This document shows, piece by piece, positions 27,425 to 36,422 of a DNA stretch of 64,000 bases (within the stretch, counting starts at the first letter, position 1; each line of letters starts with the position of its first letter). Both the position numbers and the translations under genes were made by a program. The DNA comes from Gammaproteobacteria bacterium (GTDB lineage: Bacteria > Pseudomonadota > Gammaproteobacteria > Xanthomonadales > Wenzhouxiangellaceae), in NCBI GenBank assembly GCA_021772975.1, contig JAJFKY010000004.1, forward strand, positions 60,971 through 124,970, written 5' to 3'. The notes beneath the pieces were generated by a model, which worked only from the letters and a program-made list of their open reading frames with translations, was not told the DNA's origin and searched no databases.

Positions 27425-28603
27425 TTAACCGGTGAATAACAGCTTTGGTTTCTGGTAAAACCGGGCAGCGGTCAGAGCCAGAATAATGCCCAGTGCCAGG
27501 GTGCTTAAGATGCTGATCAGTTCCCATATCATCAGCACGGGATCGCCCCGGATCAGCTGGTTGACCAGCACGTTCTGTGACAGCAGGGGTATCCACATCA
27601 TCCAGGTTTCCGCTTTCACTGGATTGATGAACAGCCACAGACTGGGCAGCATCGGAATCAAAATCACCATACCCATATATGATTGCGCCTCGCGCAGACT
27701 TTTCGAGGCAGCCGATATGGTGGTCAGCAGCGCGGCGGCAACCAGCCCCACCGGGGCGGTGATATACCAGAAACGCATCGCCAGCACCGGATTGATGTTC
27801 AGCTCAAAATCCAGGCGGGAAGAAGGAATAAAGCCCACGAAGACCATGAATGCAATCAAGGTGAGCGCCAGCGCGACCAGTGAGAACAGCGTGGTAGCGG
27901 CCAGTTTCCCGGCCATTATCTGCCAGCGCGGCAGCGGATTGATCAGCAGCGGTTCCAGCGATTGGCGTTCTTTTTCGCCGGCCGTGGTATCTACCGCGAT
28001 GGCGGTGCTGCTGACAAACAGGGTAATCATGATGAAATACGGCAGCATGGCCAGGATCAGCGCGCCACGACTGGCTGGCGTAGACAAATCAATATCCCGC
28101 ACCTGTACCGCGCGTACCAGGCGGGGATCAACACCACGCAGTTGTATACGCTGGCTGCCGATCTGTCCGCTATAGCCGTTCAGCAATAGCCTGACTCTGG
28201 TCAAGGTGGTACTGATTTCCCGTTTGGAGGAGTCCGCGATAACTTCGACCACCGCCGGTTTACCGCTGCGCCACTGTTCCGGATACTGCTCGGTAATCCG
28301 GATGACCACCGCATGATCTTCGTTGCGAATAGCCTGTTCCGGATCACTGGGGGCCGGTTCGACAACCACACCCTGTTGCTCCAGAAAACCAATCAGATTG
28401 GGCGCCAGGCTTTGATTGACCACCGGGATGTGCAGGGTCTCAACCGCCTTTTCGACTTCCTTCTGGGTGATCAGGGTCAGCATACCGATAAAGATCAACG
28501 GGCCCAGAATCGGGCCCATGGCCAGCGAGTTGATAATCGTCCGGCGATCACGCAGGCTGTCACGGAGTTCCTTCAGTGCAACAATTTTAGCTCCTCGCAT
28601 CAT
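27425..28603 (-). CDS. ABC-2 type transporter permease (NatB-like)
   Basis: Membrane component of an ABC exporter. It has an N-terminal helix (SLAMGPILGPLIFIGMLTLI), a large extracytoplasmic domain of about 150 residues, then five or six membrane segments. The family motif AIAVDTTAGEKERQSLEPLL marks the NatB/CcmB-like ABC-2 group linked to Na+ export or lipid export. The start ATG at 28603 overlaps the stop of the ATPase gene, indicating translational coupling. The open frame continues to 28663, but those residues look non-native. The substrate is unknown. Confidence 0.85.
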   Translation of the reverse strand: MMRGAKIVALKELRDSLRDRRTIINSLAMGPILGPLIFIGMLTLITQKEVEKAVETLHIPVVNQSLAPNLIGFLEQQGVVVEPAPSDPEQAIRNEDHAVVIRITEQYPEQWRSGKPAVVEVIADSSKREISTTLTRVRLLLNGYSGQIGSQRIQLRGVDPRLVRAVQVRDIDLSTPASRGALILAMLPYFIMITLFVSSTAIAVDTTAGEKERQSLEPLLINPLPRWQIMAGKLAATTLFSLVALALTLIAFMVFVGFIPSSRLDFELNINPVLAMRFWYITAPVGLVAAALLTTISAASKSLREAQSYMGMVILIPMLPSLWLFINPVKAETWMMWIPLLSQNVLVNQLIRGDPVLMIWELISILSTLALGIILALTAARFYQKPKLLFTG

Positions 28604-29334
28604 GCCAGCAGACCCTCCTCGGTGCCGATCAATTTGACGAAAGCATCCTCGAGTTCGGGACACCCGCTCAACTCCCGCAGATGCTCGGCGGTACCGTTGG
28701 CCACTACCTGACCATCGGAAATAATCACGATCTGATCACACAGCGCGGCCACCTCCTGCATGATATGCGTGGACAGCACCACGCAATGGCCTGCCTGCTT
28801 CAGGTCGCGCAGCAGATGGCGCAGGGCGCGGGTGCTCATCACATCCAAGCCATTGCTGGGCTCATCCAGCAACAGCGTCTGAGGTTTGTGCACCAGGGCT
28901 CTGGCCAGTGCCACGCGTACCCGCTGGCCTTGTGAAAAGCCTTCGGTACGGCGATCAAGAAATCCGCCCAGGTCCAGCAATGTGCTCAGCTCGTCGATGC
29001 GCTGTTTTAACTGACCCTGTTTGAGCCCATGCAGCTGGCCGAAATATTCGATATTTTCGCGGGCCGTCAGACGGGTATATAACCCCCGTGCGTCCGGCAC
29101 CACGCCCAGCTGGCGTTTAACCTTTAAAGGCTCACTTTGGGGATCAACACCATCGATGGAAATCGTACCGCCATCCTGCGGCAGCAGTGAATACAGCATC
29201 CGCAGGGTGGTGGTTTTACCGGCGCCGTTGGGCCCCAGCAAACCGGTAATCTGCCCATCCAGGGCGGTAAAGGAAACATCTTTCACCGCTTGCACATCGC
29301 CAAAGGATTTTTGCAGGTTCTGAACTTTAATCAT
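28600..29334 (-). CDS. ABC transporter ATP-binding protein (NatA-like)
   Basis: ATPase partner of the permease at 27425. Walker A is GPNGAGKTTTL, the signature is SQGQRVRVALARALV (FSQGQ in place of LSGGQ) and Walker B is TLLLDEPSNGLD, with the switch His in VLSTHIMQE. Its length of 244 residues is typical. It precedes the permease gene and overlaps it by 4 bp. Confidence 0.92.
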   Translation of the reverse strand: MIKVQNLQKSFGDVQAVKDVSFTALDGQITGLLGPNGAGKTTTLRMLYSLLPQDGGTISIDGVDPQSEPLKVKRQLGVVPDARGLYTRLTARENIEYFGQLHGLKQGQLKQRIDELSTLLDLGGFLDRRTEGFSQGQRVRVALARALVHKPQTLLLDEPSNGLDVMSTRALRHLLRDLKQAGHCVVLSTHIMQEVAALCDQIVIISDGQVVANGTAEHLRELSGCPELEDAFVKLIGTEEGLLA

Positions 29335-29496
29335 GCTGTTGATCCTTTAACAGATTGTGGCGTGCGGACAGGTTGGCTGACGTTGGCGGACCGCATCTGG
29401 GTAAGCACGTCGAATCGAGCTGTCGATCAGGCATAGTCTGAGCTATTAGCTGAGCAAGATAATGGCTGGCGCAATCACGCGGGAGAGCAGCAGCGG

Positions 29497-30975
29497 CTAT
29501 GGGGATGGGCCTGTCATCGAGAGAAAAAACGGCGCCGGTCCGATGCTCTCGATACAGCTGGGGTCCAGCTCGCTCAAATCGGCGGAAGCCATAAAGATGG
29601 CCAGCTGGGCTGGCAGGCAACCATGCCGCATCACGCTGTGACCCTTGCCGGGGATCACCCAATGGGCCGAGTTGGCAAACTGCTCGGCAGCCTGCTCGCC
29701 ATACCTGGGCGGTGTCACCGGGTCGTATTCACCGGACAATAACAGCACCGGCACCTGATCATTGGCTCTGGGTTCGTGAAAGTCAGCCGCGACTTCGCCC
29801 CGCGGCCAGACCTCACATTGGGCCTGAACCAGATCAACCAGCAGTTGACCCAGCAGGGTATTGTCCTGATCGATGTCAGCCGGGAAGAAAGGTTCGTCCT
29901 CACTGCACAGCACCGCTAATTCCATGCCCCGTGCCAGCATGTCATCCAGGTTCTCCACCTGCATCAGCGCCTGAGCGGTCAATGGCTGCCAGTCACCCAG
30001 GCTGGCCTGTTCCAATAAAATCGGTAGTAGCGCCTGGGTTTCACTGCTGTAACTGAGCAACCGGACAGCCACGGCCAGTACATCACGACTGACCAGTACG
30101 TCATCGTACTCGCCGGTAGTCGGCATGCGCATGCGCAATGTCTGAGGGGTGTTGATCACGGCCTCACGCAGACTGCTCAGTTGCGAGCCCAGATTGCCAA
30201 AACGATCGTTGCAGGCCTGCTCCTGCTGACAGCGCCGGAATATCTTGCGCAGCGCCGAATCCAGATTCCGGGCATGTTCCAGGCCCAGCAGTAACTGCGG
30301 TGGGACGACACTGTCCAGCACCACGCTGCGGACCTGCTGTGGATATTCCCGCAAATAAACCTGGGCCGCGCGGGTGCCGTAGGAAACACCGATCAGATTG
30401 ATTTTCTCATAGCCTAGTGCTGCCCGGACATGATCAATATCCTGCATGCCGATGGTGGTGGTATAAAAACGCGGGTCGGCCTGCAGCGAGGCCAAGCATT
30501 CGCGGGTCTGCTGGGCCACTTCGGCCACGCTCAGCTCCAGTTCCAGTTCTATCTCACCGTCATCACAGGTGAGTTTGTTGGAACCGCCGGTACCGCGCTG
30601 ATCAACCAGTATAATGTCGCGGGTCTCATTAATATCCGTCATCACCGCCGCGACAATCGGATATGATTCGGTGGCCGACTGGCCCGGGCCGCCGGCGAAA
30701 AAGAACACCGGATCGGGAGATTTTTCGGCTTGTTTCAGGGCAGCGATCCGGGCTAGATTAATGCTGATATGGCGACCGTCGGGATCGGCTGGGTTTTCCG
30801 GCACCAGGCGACTCCCGCATTCGGCCTTGACGGACAGGCTGGTGCCCGGTAAAACCAGTTCACAGGGCGAAAACTCGATGCTGTTATTTGAGCTATCGGC
30901 AATTGCCCATGACGAAAGGCTCAGTAAAAACAATGCACTAGGCAAGCGCCAAGTCAGCGACCTGGGTACTGGCAT
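29497..30975 (-). CDS. Exported alpha/beta hydrolase with TAP-like C-terminal domain
   Basis: A 492-residue hydrolase of the proline iminopeptidase/tripeptidyl aminopeptidase group. A signal peptide covers about residues 1-26. The oxyanion region is FFFAGGPGQSA, the nucleophile elbow GVSYGTRAAQVYL, the catalytic Asp SGEYDPVTPPRYG and the His GKGHSVMRHGCLP, all present. Several Cys in the lid region suggest disulfides in the periplasm. It is transcribed divergently from yadG. The substrate is unknown; peptides are likely. Confidence 0.87.
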   Translation of the reverse strand: MPVPRSLTWRLPSALFLLSLSSWAIADSSNNSIEFSPCELVLPGTSLSVKAECGSRLVPENPADPDGRHISINLARIAALKQAEKSPDPVFFFAGGPGQSATESYPIVAAVMTDINETRDIILVDQRGTGGSNKLTCDDGEIELELELSVAEVAQQTRECLASLQADPRFYTTTIGMQDIDHVRAALGYEKINLIGVSYGTRAAQVYLREYPQQVRSVVLDSVVPPQLLLGLEHARNLDSALRKIFRRCQQEQACNDRFGNLGSQLSSLREAVINTPQTLRMRMPTTGEYDDVLVSRDVLAVAVRLLSYSSETQALLPILLEQASLGDWQPLTAQALMQVENLDDMLARGMELAVLCSEDEPFFPADIDQDNTLLGQLLVDLVQAQCEVWPRGEVAADFHEPRANDQVPVLLLSGEYDPVTPPRYGEQAAEQFANSAHWVIPGKGHSVMRHGCLPAQLAIFMASADLSELDPSCIESIGPAPFFLSMTGPSP

Positions 30976-31077
30976 GTTGTATTCCTATTGTTGGCCCCAA
31001 ATTAGTCAGCAACCTTAACATAAGCGGATAACCGATATAAGGTGCCGTTTGTCACCTTTTATGCAGTGGACATAATC

Positions 31078-32010
31078 ATGTTGGCCTTAGACATTCGCGA
31101 TCTGAAAAAAACCTATAAAAACGGTGTTGAAGCCTTGCGGGGCGTTAGTCTGCAGGTTGAGCAGGGTGATTTTTTTGCTCTGCTGGGCCCCAATGGCGCC
31201 GGCAAATCCACCATGATCGGCATCATCAGTTCGCTGGTCAATCCGTCGGCTGGCCAGGTGACCATTTGCGGTCATGATCTGCAGGCCAAACGCGCCGAAG
31301 CGATGGCCAGCATTGGGCTGGTGCCGCAGGAAGTGAATTTTAACCAGTTCGAACGGCCCCTGGATATTGTCAGCCATCAGGCCGGCTATTACGGCATTCC
31401 GCGCAGCGAGGCGCTGGAACGCGCGGAATATTATTTAAACAAGCTGGCGTTGTGGGATAAACACGACAAACCGTCGAGGTCGTTATCCGGGGGTATGAAA
31501 CGCCGTCTGATGATTGCCCGGGCAATGGTCAATCAGCCCAAACTGCTGATTCTGGATGAGCCGACCGCCGGTGTGGATATTGAGATTCGCCGCTCGATGT
31601 GGAGCTTTCTTAATGAGATCAACAGGCAGGGCACCACGGTTATTCTGACTACTCATTACCTGGAGGAAGCGGAAAGCCTGTGCCGCAACATCGCGATTAT
31701 CGATCATGGCAGGATTGTCGAAAACACGGATATCAAAACCTTGCTGGCCAAGCTGGATGTGGAAACATTCGTACTGGACCTGCGGGCGCCAATCCAGCAG
31801 CTGCCCAGCTCCGAGGGGATTCATTTCCACCTGCGTGATGACACCACCCTGGAAGCCTCACTGCCTAAAGAACGATCCCTGAATACGTTATTTGCCGCCC
31901 TGGCCGGAAACGGGATTGAAGTGCTGTCGATGCGCAATAAAAGCAATCGACTGGAAGAGTTGTTTATGCGTCTGGTCGAAAGCGAGCAGCCGTCCGGAGC
32001 AGCAGTATGA
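31078..32010 (+). CDS. yadG: ABC transporter ATP-binding protein YadG
   Basis: ATPase of an ABC-2 exporter that is close over its whole length to enterobacterial YadG, including the C-terminal LSMRNKSNRLEELFMRLVE stretch. Walker A is GPNGAGKSTMI, the signature LSGGMKRRLMIARAMV, Walker B LLILDEPTAGVD and the switch TTHYLEEAE. The frame opens with GTG at 31042; the ATG at 31078 matches family starts. It overlaps yadH by 4 bp. The transported substrate is not established. Confidence 0.92.
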   Translation: MLALDIRDLKKTYKNGVEALRGVSLQVEQGDFFALLGPNGAGKSTMIGIISSLVNPSAGQVTICGHDLQAKRAEAMASIGLVPQEVNFNQFERPLDIVSHQAGYYGIPRSEALERAEYYLNKLALWDKHDKPSRSLSGGMKRRLMIARAMVNQPKLLILDEPTAGVDIEIRRSMWSFLNEINRQGTTVILTTHYLEEAESLCRNIAIIDHGRIVENTDIKTLLAKLDVETFVLDLRAPIQQLPSSEGIHFHLRDDTTLEASLPKERSLNTLFAALAGNGIEVLSMRNKSNRLEELFMRLVESEQPSGAAV

Positions 32011-32783
32011 ATCACGCCGAAGTCAATTGGGTCGGTTATCGCACCCTGATGCGCAAGGAGCTGACCAGAATCCTGCGGATATGGGGGCAGACGCTGGTGC
32101 CGCCGGCCATCACCATGTCATTGTATTTCATCATCTTCGGTAATCTGATCGGCAGTCGGATTGGCGACATGGGCGGTTTCGACTATATGCAGTTCATCGT
32201 GCCCGGGCTGGTGATGATGTCCGTCATCCAGAACAGCTATGGCAATATGGTCTCGTCTTTTTTCGGGGCAAAATTCGGTCGTCACATCGAGGAAATTCTG
32301 ATCTCACCGCTACCCAACTGGATAGTCCTGCTGGGCTATATGTCCGGCGCGGTGGCACGCGGATTGATGGTCGGTGCGGTGGTTACCGGGGTGGCGTTGT
32401 TCTTCACCGATATCCATGTTCACAACTGGCTGGTAACACTCAGCGTGGTGCTGCTGACCGCGGTGGTGTTTGCACTGGCGGGTATGGTGAATGCCATCTT
32501 TGCCCAGAAGTTTGATGACATCGCCATCATTCCCACTTTTGTGCTGACGCCGCTGACCTATCTGGGCGGGGTGTTCTATTCGGTCTCGCTGCTGCCGGAA
32601 TTCTGGCAGCACGTTTCCGCGGTCAATCCCATTTTATATATGGTCAATGCTTTCCGCTATGGCATGCTCGGTGTTTCGGATGTGCCTCTGCTTACTTCAT
32701 ACCTGATCATCTTTGGCTTTATCGCGCTGCTGACAGGCTTCTGCCTGTGGCTGTTGCGCAAGGGTGTCGGCCTGCGCAGCTGA
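32007..32783 (+). CDS. yadH: ABC-2 transporter permease YadH
   Basis: A six-helix ABC-2 permease of 258 residues with the family-typical LVPPAITMSLYFIIFGNLIG, FMQFIVPG-like and FVLTPLTYLGGVFYSVSLLP stretches, matching YadH. It forms an exporter with the preceding ATPase. It ends about 80 bp before a tRNA gene. Confidence 0.92.
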   Translation: MNHAEVNWVGYRTLMRKELTRILRIWGQTLVPPAITMSLYFIIFGNLIGSRIGDMGGFDYMQFIVPGLVMMSVIQNSYGNMVSSFFGAKFGRHIEEILISPLPNWIVLLGYMSGAVARGLMVGAVVTGVALFFTDIHVHNWLVTLSVVLLTAVVFALAGMVNAIFAQKFDDIAIIPTFVLTPLTYLGGVFYSVSLLPEFWQHVSAVNPILYMVNAFRYGMLGVSDVPLLTSYLIIFGFIALLTGFCLWLLRKGVGLRS

Positions 32784-32866
32784 GCTGGCTGGCCGAGCAG
32801 TGGGCAAAGCTTATCCGCAACGGTTGACAAAACTTCGAATACTGAGAGAATACGCGGTTCTGCGGG

Positions 32867-32943
32867 GGTGATGTAGCTCAGTTGGTTAGAGCGCGGCACT
32901 CATAATGCTGAGGTCGGTGGTTCAAATCCACCCATCACCACCA
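32867..32943 (+). tRNA. tRNA with CAU anticodon (probably elongator tRNA-Met)
   Basis: A full cloverleaf: acceptor GGTGATG pairing with CATCACC, D-arm GCTC...GAGC with AGTTGGTTA loop, anticodon stem CGGCA/TGCTG around loop CTCATAA, variable loop AGGTC, T-arm GGTGG/CCACC with TTCAAAT, discriminator A and encoded CCA. The first pair G-C excludes an initiator tRNA. CAU could also belong to a lysidine-modified tRNA-Ile2, which sequence reading alone does not exclude. Confidence 0.95.
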
Positions 32944-33066
32944 TCTATTCTTCCCCGACTTCCCAAACCTTGCCGGCTGTTGCGGCATATCCTGCCGTGA
33001 ACTATATTGTGGAGCAACCGTGATCACTCACAGGTGCCCGCCCACCTGCTATATGCCGTGCCCGAA

Positions 33067-33897
33067 ATGAAACCTATTCCCCGCTGCGCTGAGCTGGACA
33101 AGCAGCAGTTTCAGAAGCGCTTTTTTACCGTCAGGCAGCCCGTGGTCATGCAGTCCCTGACGCAGCAATGGCCCGCCTGCCGAAAGTGGAATCTGGATTA
33201 TTTCAGACGCGTCGCCGGGGATAAGATTGTACCCCTGTATAACAGTGAGCCGGCACGTGGCAAGCAGCACCAGCACGCCGCCGCGGCGCATATGCCGCTG
33301 GCCCGGTTCATAGACCGGCTGGAAGCCGGGGAGAAAGATCTGCGGATGTTTTTCTGGCAGATCATGAAAGAAGCCCCGCAGCTGATTGATGATTTCGAAT
33401 ACCCGAATCTGGGCATGACTTTTTTCAAACGACTGCCGGTGCTGTTTTTTGCCGGCCGTAACGCGCGCGTCAATCTGCATTTTGATATTGATCTGGCGGA
33501 TATCCTGCTATGCCATTTCGGTGGTCCGAAGACGGTCTATCTGTTCGCGCCCGATCAGTCTGAGAATCTCTATCGGGTGCCGTTTTCATTCAGCAGTGTG
33601 TTTGATATCGACATCAGTCAGCCCGATTATGATCGTTTCCCCAAACTGCGCCAGGCACGGGGTTTCAAGACCACTCTCCAGCACGGGGAGGTACTGTATA
33701 TTCCCTCCGGCTACTGGCATTACGTCGTTTATGACGAGATCAGCTGTTCGATGTCTTTGCGCGCCTTACCGGGCGCTTTCCACGATCGTGCCAGGATGAT
33801 CAATAACATTGTTGTGATTCGCACTGTCGATGCGGTGATGCGGCGACTGTTCGGCGATCGCTGGATCAGGCGTAATCTGGCCCGCGCGCTGAGCTGA
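33067..33897 (+). CDS. Cupin-like/JmjC domain Fe(II)-2OG protein
   Basis: 276 residues from the ATG at 33067 (MKPIPRCAELDKQQF); the frame opens at TTG 33007. The start of the cupin_8 domain is seen in FFTVRQPVVMQSLTQQWPAC. Iron ligands are likely in NLHFDIDLAD (HxD) and in GYWHYVV (distal His), with GEVLYIPSGYW typical of JmjC hydroxylases. It is probably a protein or small-molecule hydroxylase. It lies between the tRNA gene and the NRPS cluster; nothing ties it to the peptide pathway except position. Confidence 0.8.
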   Translation: MKPIPRCAELDKQQFQKRFFTVRQPVVMQSLTQQWPACRKWNLDYFRRVAGDKIVPLYNSEPARGKQHQHAAAAHMPLARFIDRLEAGEKDLRMFFWQIMKEAPQLIDDFEYPNLGMTFFKRLPVLFFAGRNARVNLHFDIDLADILLCHFGGPKTVYLFAPDQSENLYRVPFSFSSVFDIDISQPDYDRFPKLRQARGFKTTLQHGEVLYIPSGYWHYVVYDEISCSMSLRALPGAFHDRARMINNIVVIRTVDAVMRRLFGDRWIRRNLARALS

Positions 33898-34258
33898 AGC
33901 GAAACTCCCGGTCTCCGCGGGCGTAGTGTTGGTCATTCGGAGGGCCGACAGAACCGCACATCTTATTAATAGTCAAACAGGTACTGTATTGATAAGATGG
34001 CATCCTGGACGGCGAATACTGTCCGGTATAAGCCATAAATATATCAATGGGGTTGATTGATAATCGTTGTTTTTAACCAGCGGTTAACTTGGATGACCAA
34101 CAGGTAATCCGAAAGAAGTAGAGATTCTACTAAACATTTCGGATAACATGGTTGGATATACACCTTAGGTATTATAAATTCGACTGTTTCGGGGTGGAGC
34201 AGTGGTTTGGAGATGAGCAAAGGATGCACTGTCATGGAAATAGCCGGTTGGCCAGGCG
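33898..34258. other. Intergenic region at the left edge of the NRPS cluster
   Basis: About 360 bp without a convincing gene. The minus-strand open frames here look like chance frames overlapping the HlyD-type gene. The right half is AT-rich and probably holds the promoter of the export/biosynthesis operon; no operator or terminator could be identified with confidence. Confidence 0.5.
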
Positions 34259-35536
34259 ATGTTAGATACTTCGGGCCAGGATCGTGTTATAGCATCAACA
34301 AATAACCGCAAAAGCAGATTACTTAAAATCGGATTAGGTGTGGCCGTCATCTTTGTGGCGGCTGTATTGTTGACTGTCACAGTACCCGCTGTACAAAGGC
34401 TTAACAGCTCCGATTCATCGGTGGCCCGGGACTTATTGCGTTTCTCAACAGTCAGGCGTGGCGATCTGCAGCGCGATATCGCTGTTGATGGAACCATTGT
34501 CGCCTCTAACAGCCCTGCGATATATGCCCCCTCCAGTGGCGTGATCAATCTGCAGGTGCGTTCCGGTGAGCGGATTGCCAGGGATCAGATTCTGGCCGTC
34601 ATCAACAGCCCGCAGCTGAGCAATCAACTGGTTCAGGAGCAGTCCAGCCTGGAGCAGTCCAGACTGGAACTGGAGCGCCAGCAGATAGAGACCAAAAATT
34701 CGCTGGTTGATCTGCAGCATGCCAAAGAGCTGGCGCAGGTCAATGTAGAGCTGGAGCAGAGCAAAAAAAAACGGGCTGATGAGTCAATTGTTAATCACAT
34801 CATCAGCCAGTCAGAATATGAACTCAGAATTGCGGAGCTCAAGAAGGCTGAGTTTGAGTATCAGCATGCGATACAGAATCTTGCCTTGCAGCAGGAGAAT
34901 CTGGAGTTTGAGCTGGGCGCCAAGCAGTTCGAGATAGATCGCCAGCAGTATGTGGTGGAAGATTTGAATCGCCAGGTCAGCGAGTTGGAGCTCAGATCGC
35001 CGATTGATGGTGTGGTCGGCAATGTGAATATCCGCGACCGGGATACCGTGGCTGCTGATGTTCTGCTGATTACACTGGTGGATTTGACCACCCTGGAGAT
35101 TGAGCTTGCGATACCGGAGAACTATGCGGATGACCTGCAGGTAGGAATGTTCTCGGAAGCAAACTTCAATGGCGAAACCAAACGCGGAGAGTTGATTTCC
35201 ATATCTCCTGAAGTAGCCGATGGTTTTGTAGGTGGCCGGATGGGCTTTCTTGATAGTGTCATCGGGCTGCGTCAGAATCAGCGGGTGAATGTCCGGATTA
35301 TCATCCAGGACAAGCCGGACGTTTTGAAAGTGCGCAATGGCGCCTTTGTGGAAAGCGGTGGTGGTCGGATTGCCTACGTGCTGGACGACAATATCGCAAC
35401 CCGGCGTGATATCACCCTGGGTGCCCGCAGCATTGCTGAGGTGGAAGTTATCAGCGGTTTACAGGAAGGAGAAGAGGTCATCATATCCAGCCTGGACCGG
35501 TTTAATGATTTTGAAACATTGCTTGTTATAGATTAA
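34259..35536 (+). CDS. HlyD/MacA-type periplasmic adaptor subunit
   Basis: 425 residues. A short cytoplasmic N-terminus and one membrane anchor (about 22-42, LKIGLGVAVIFVAAVLLTVT) are followed by a split biotinyl-lipoyl domain (DGTIVASNSPAIYAPSSGVI and LRSPIDGVVGNVNIRDRDTV) around a long alpha-helical coiled coil (about 120-235). A beta-barrel domain completes it. These proteins bridge an inner-membrane transporter to an outer-membrane channel. The MacB-type ATPase and two permeases downstream are its likely partners. No TolC-like gene is in the window. Confidence 0.88.
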   Translation: MLDTSGQDRVIASTNNRKSRLLKIGLGVAVIFVAAVLLTVTVPAVQRLNSSDSSVARDLLRFSTVRRGDLQRDIAVDGTIVASNSPAIYAPSSGVINLQVRSGERIARDQILAVINSPQLSNQLVQEQSSLEQSRLELERQQIETKNSLVDLQHAKELAQVNVELEQSKKKRADESIVNHIISQSEYELRIAELKKAEFEYQHAIQNLALQQENLEFELGAKQFEIDRQQYVVEDLNRQVSELELRSPIDGVVGNVNIRDRDTVAADVLLITLVDLTTLEIELAIPENYADDLQVGMFSEANFNGETKRGELISISPEVADGFVGGRMGFLDSVIGLRQNQRVNVRIIIQDKPDVLKVRNGAFVESGGGRIAYVLDDNIATRRDITLGARSIAEVEVISGLQEGEEVIISSLDRFNDFETLLVID

Positions 35537-35690
35537 AAACTATAGCGTAAGAGCGCTAATACTGCGGGGTTTGGGTGTTTCATGATGAGCACGCAGGCCC
35601 TGTATGTTTTGGCCGCTATAAAAATAAACTCGCATTGGAAAATTGCAGTCAATAAAAATAGCTAAGGCAAATCCTAAGGAGTAGGAAATA

Positions 35691-36422
35691 ATGCTAAGAA
35701 TAAACGGTCTCAGTAAGATCTATCGCACTTCTGAAATTGAAACTCGCGCACTGAATAATATAGATTTACATATTAAGTCCGGTGAGTTCATCAGTGTGAC
35801 TGGACCGTCGGGCTCGGGTAAGACGACTTTCTTAAATGTCGCGGGCTTGCTGGAAAGCTTTGAAGAGGGTGATTATTTTCTGGATGGAAATAATGTAAAA
35901 GGCCTGCATGATAAACAGCTGTCAGCGATTCGCAACGAAAAAATCGGTTTTATTTTCCAGGGCTTTAATCTGCTGCCGGATTTGCCGGTGTTTGACAATG
36001 TTGATGTGCCATTGCGTTATCGCGGCTTCAATGCCAAAGAGCGTAAACGACGGATTGACCAGGCGCTGGAAACAGTCGGGCTGGCATCCCGGCATAAACA
36101 TTTGCCCACCCAACTGTCCGGTGGTCAGCAGCAACGCGTTGCCATAGCCAGAGCCCTGGCAGGCGAGCCCAGATTTTTACTTGCGGATGAGCCAACCGGT
36201 AATCTTGACAGCGGCATGGCCGCGGAAGTCATGCAGTTGCTGGAAAACATAAACGCAGCGGGCACCACCATCATTATGGTGACTCACGATCCCAGACTGT
36301 CCGCCCGTGCCAGCCGTAATATTAATATTCTGGACGGCAGGATAGTGGCTACGCCACAGACTGCTGATACGGCAGTATCCCAGCCGTCAGAAACCGGACA
36401 GGCGCAACATGCTGGCCTATAA
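35691..36422 (+). CDS. MacB/LolD-type ABC ATPase
   Basis: A 243-residue ATPase. Walker A is GPSGSGKTTFLN, the signature LSGGQQQRVAIARALAG and Walker B FLLADEPTGNLDS, the N-terminal ATPase pattern of MacB/LolD/FtsE. A strong AAGGAG site lies 11 nt before the ATG. Its end overlaps the next permease gene by 14 bp. Together with the HlyD-type adaptor it forms a tripartite efflux system, which in lipopeptide clusters commonly exports the product. Confidence 0.92.
   Translation: MLRINGLSKIYRTSEIETRALNNIDLHIKSGEFISVTGPSGSGKTTFLNVAGLLESFEEGDYFLDGNNVKGLHDKQLSAIRNEKIGFIFQGFNLLPDLPVFDNVDVPLRYRGFNAKERKRRIDQALETVGLASRHKHLPTQLSGGQQQRVAIARALAGEPRFLLADEPTGNLDSGMAAEVMQLLENINAAGTTIIMVTHDPRLSARASRNINILDGRIVATPQTADTAVSQPSETGQAQHAGL

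Noticed and set aside
32867..32943. Initiator tRNA-fMet
   Set aside because: The acceptor stem starts with a normal G-C pair; initiator tRNAs have a mismatch at 1-72 and three G-C pairs in the anticodon stem, absent here.
34165..34548. Minus-strand open frame of 127 codons at the cluster edge
   Set aside because: It overlaps the well-supported HlyD-type gene and has no recognisable motif or operon context.
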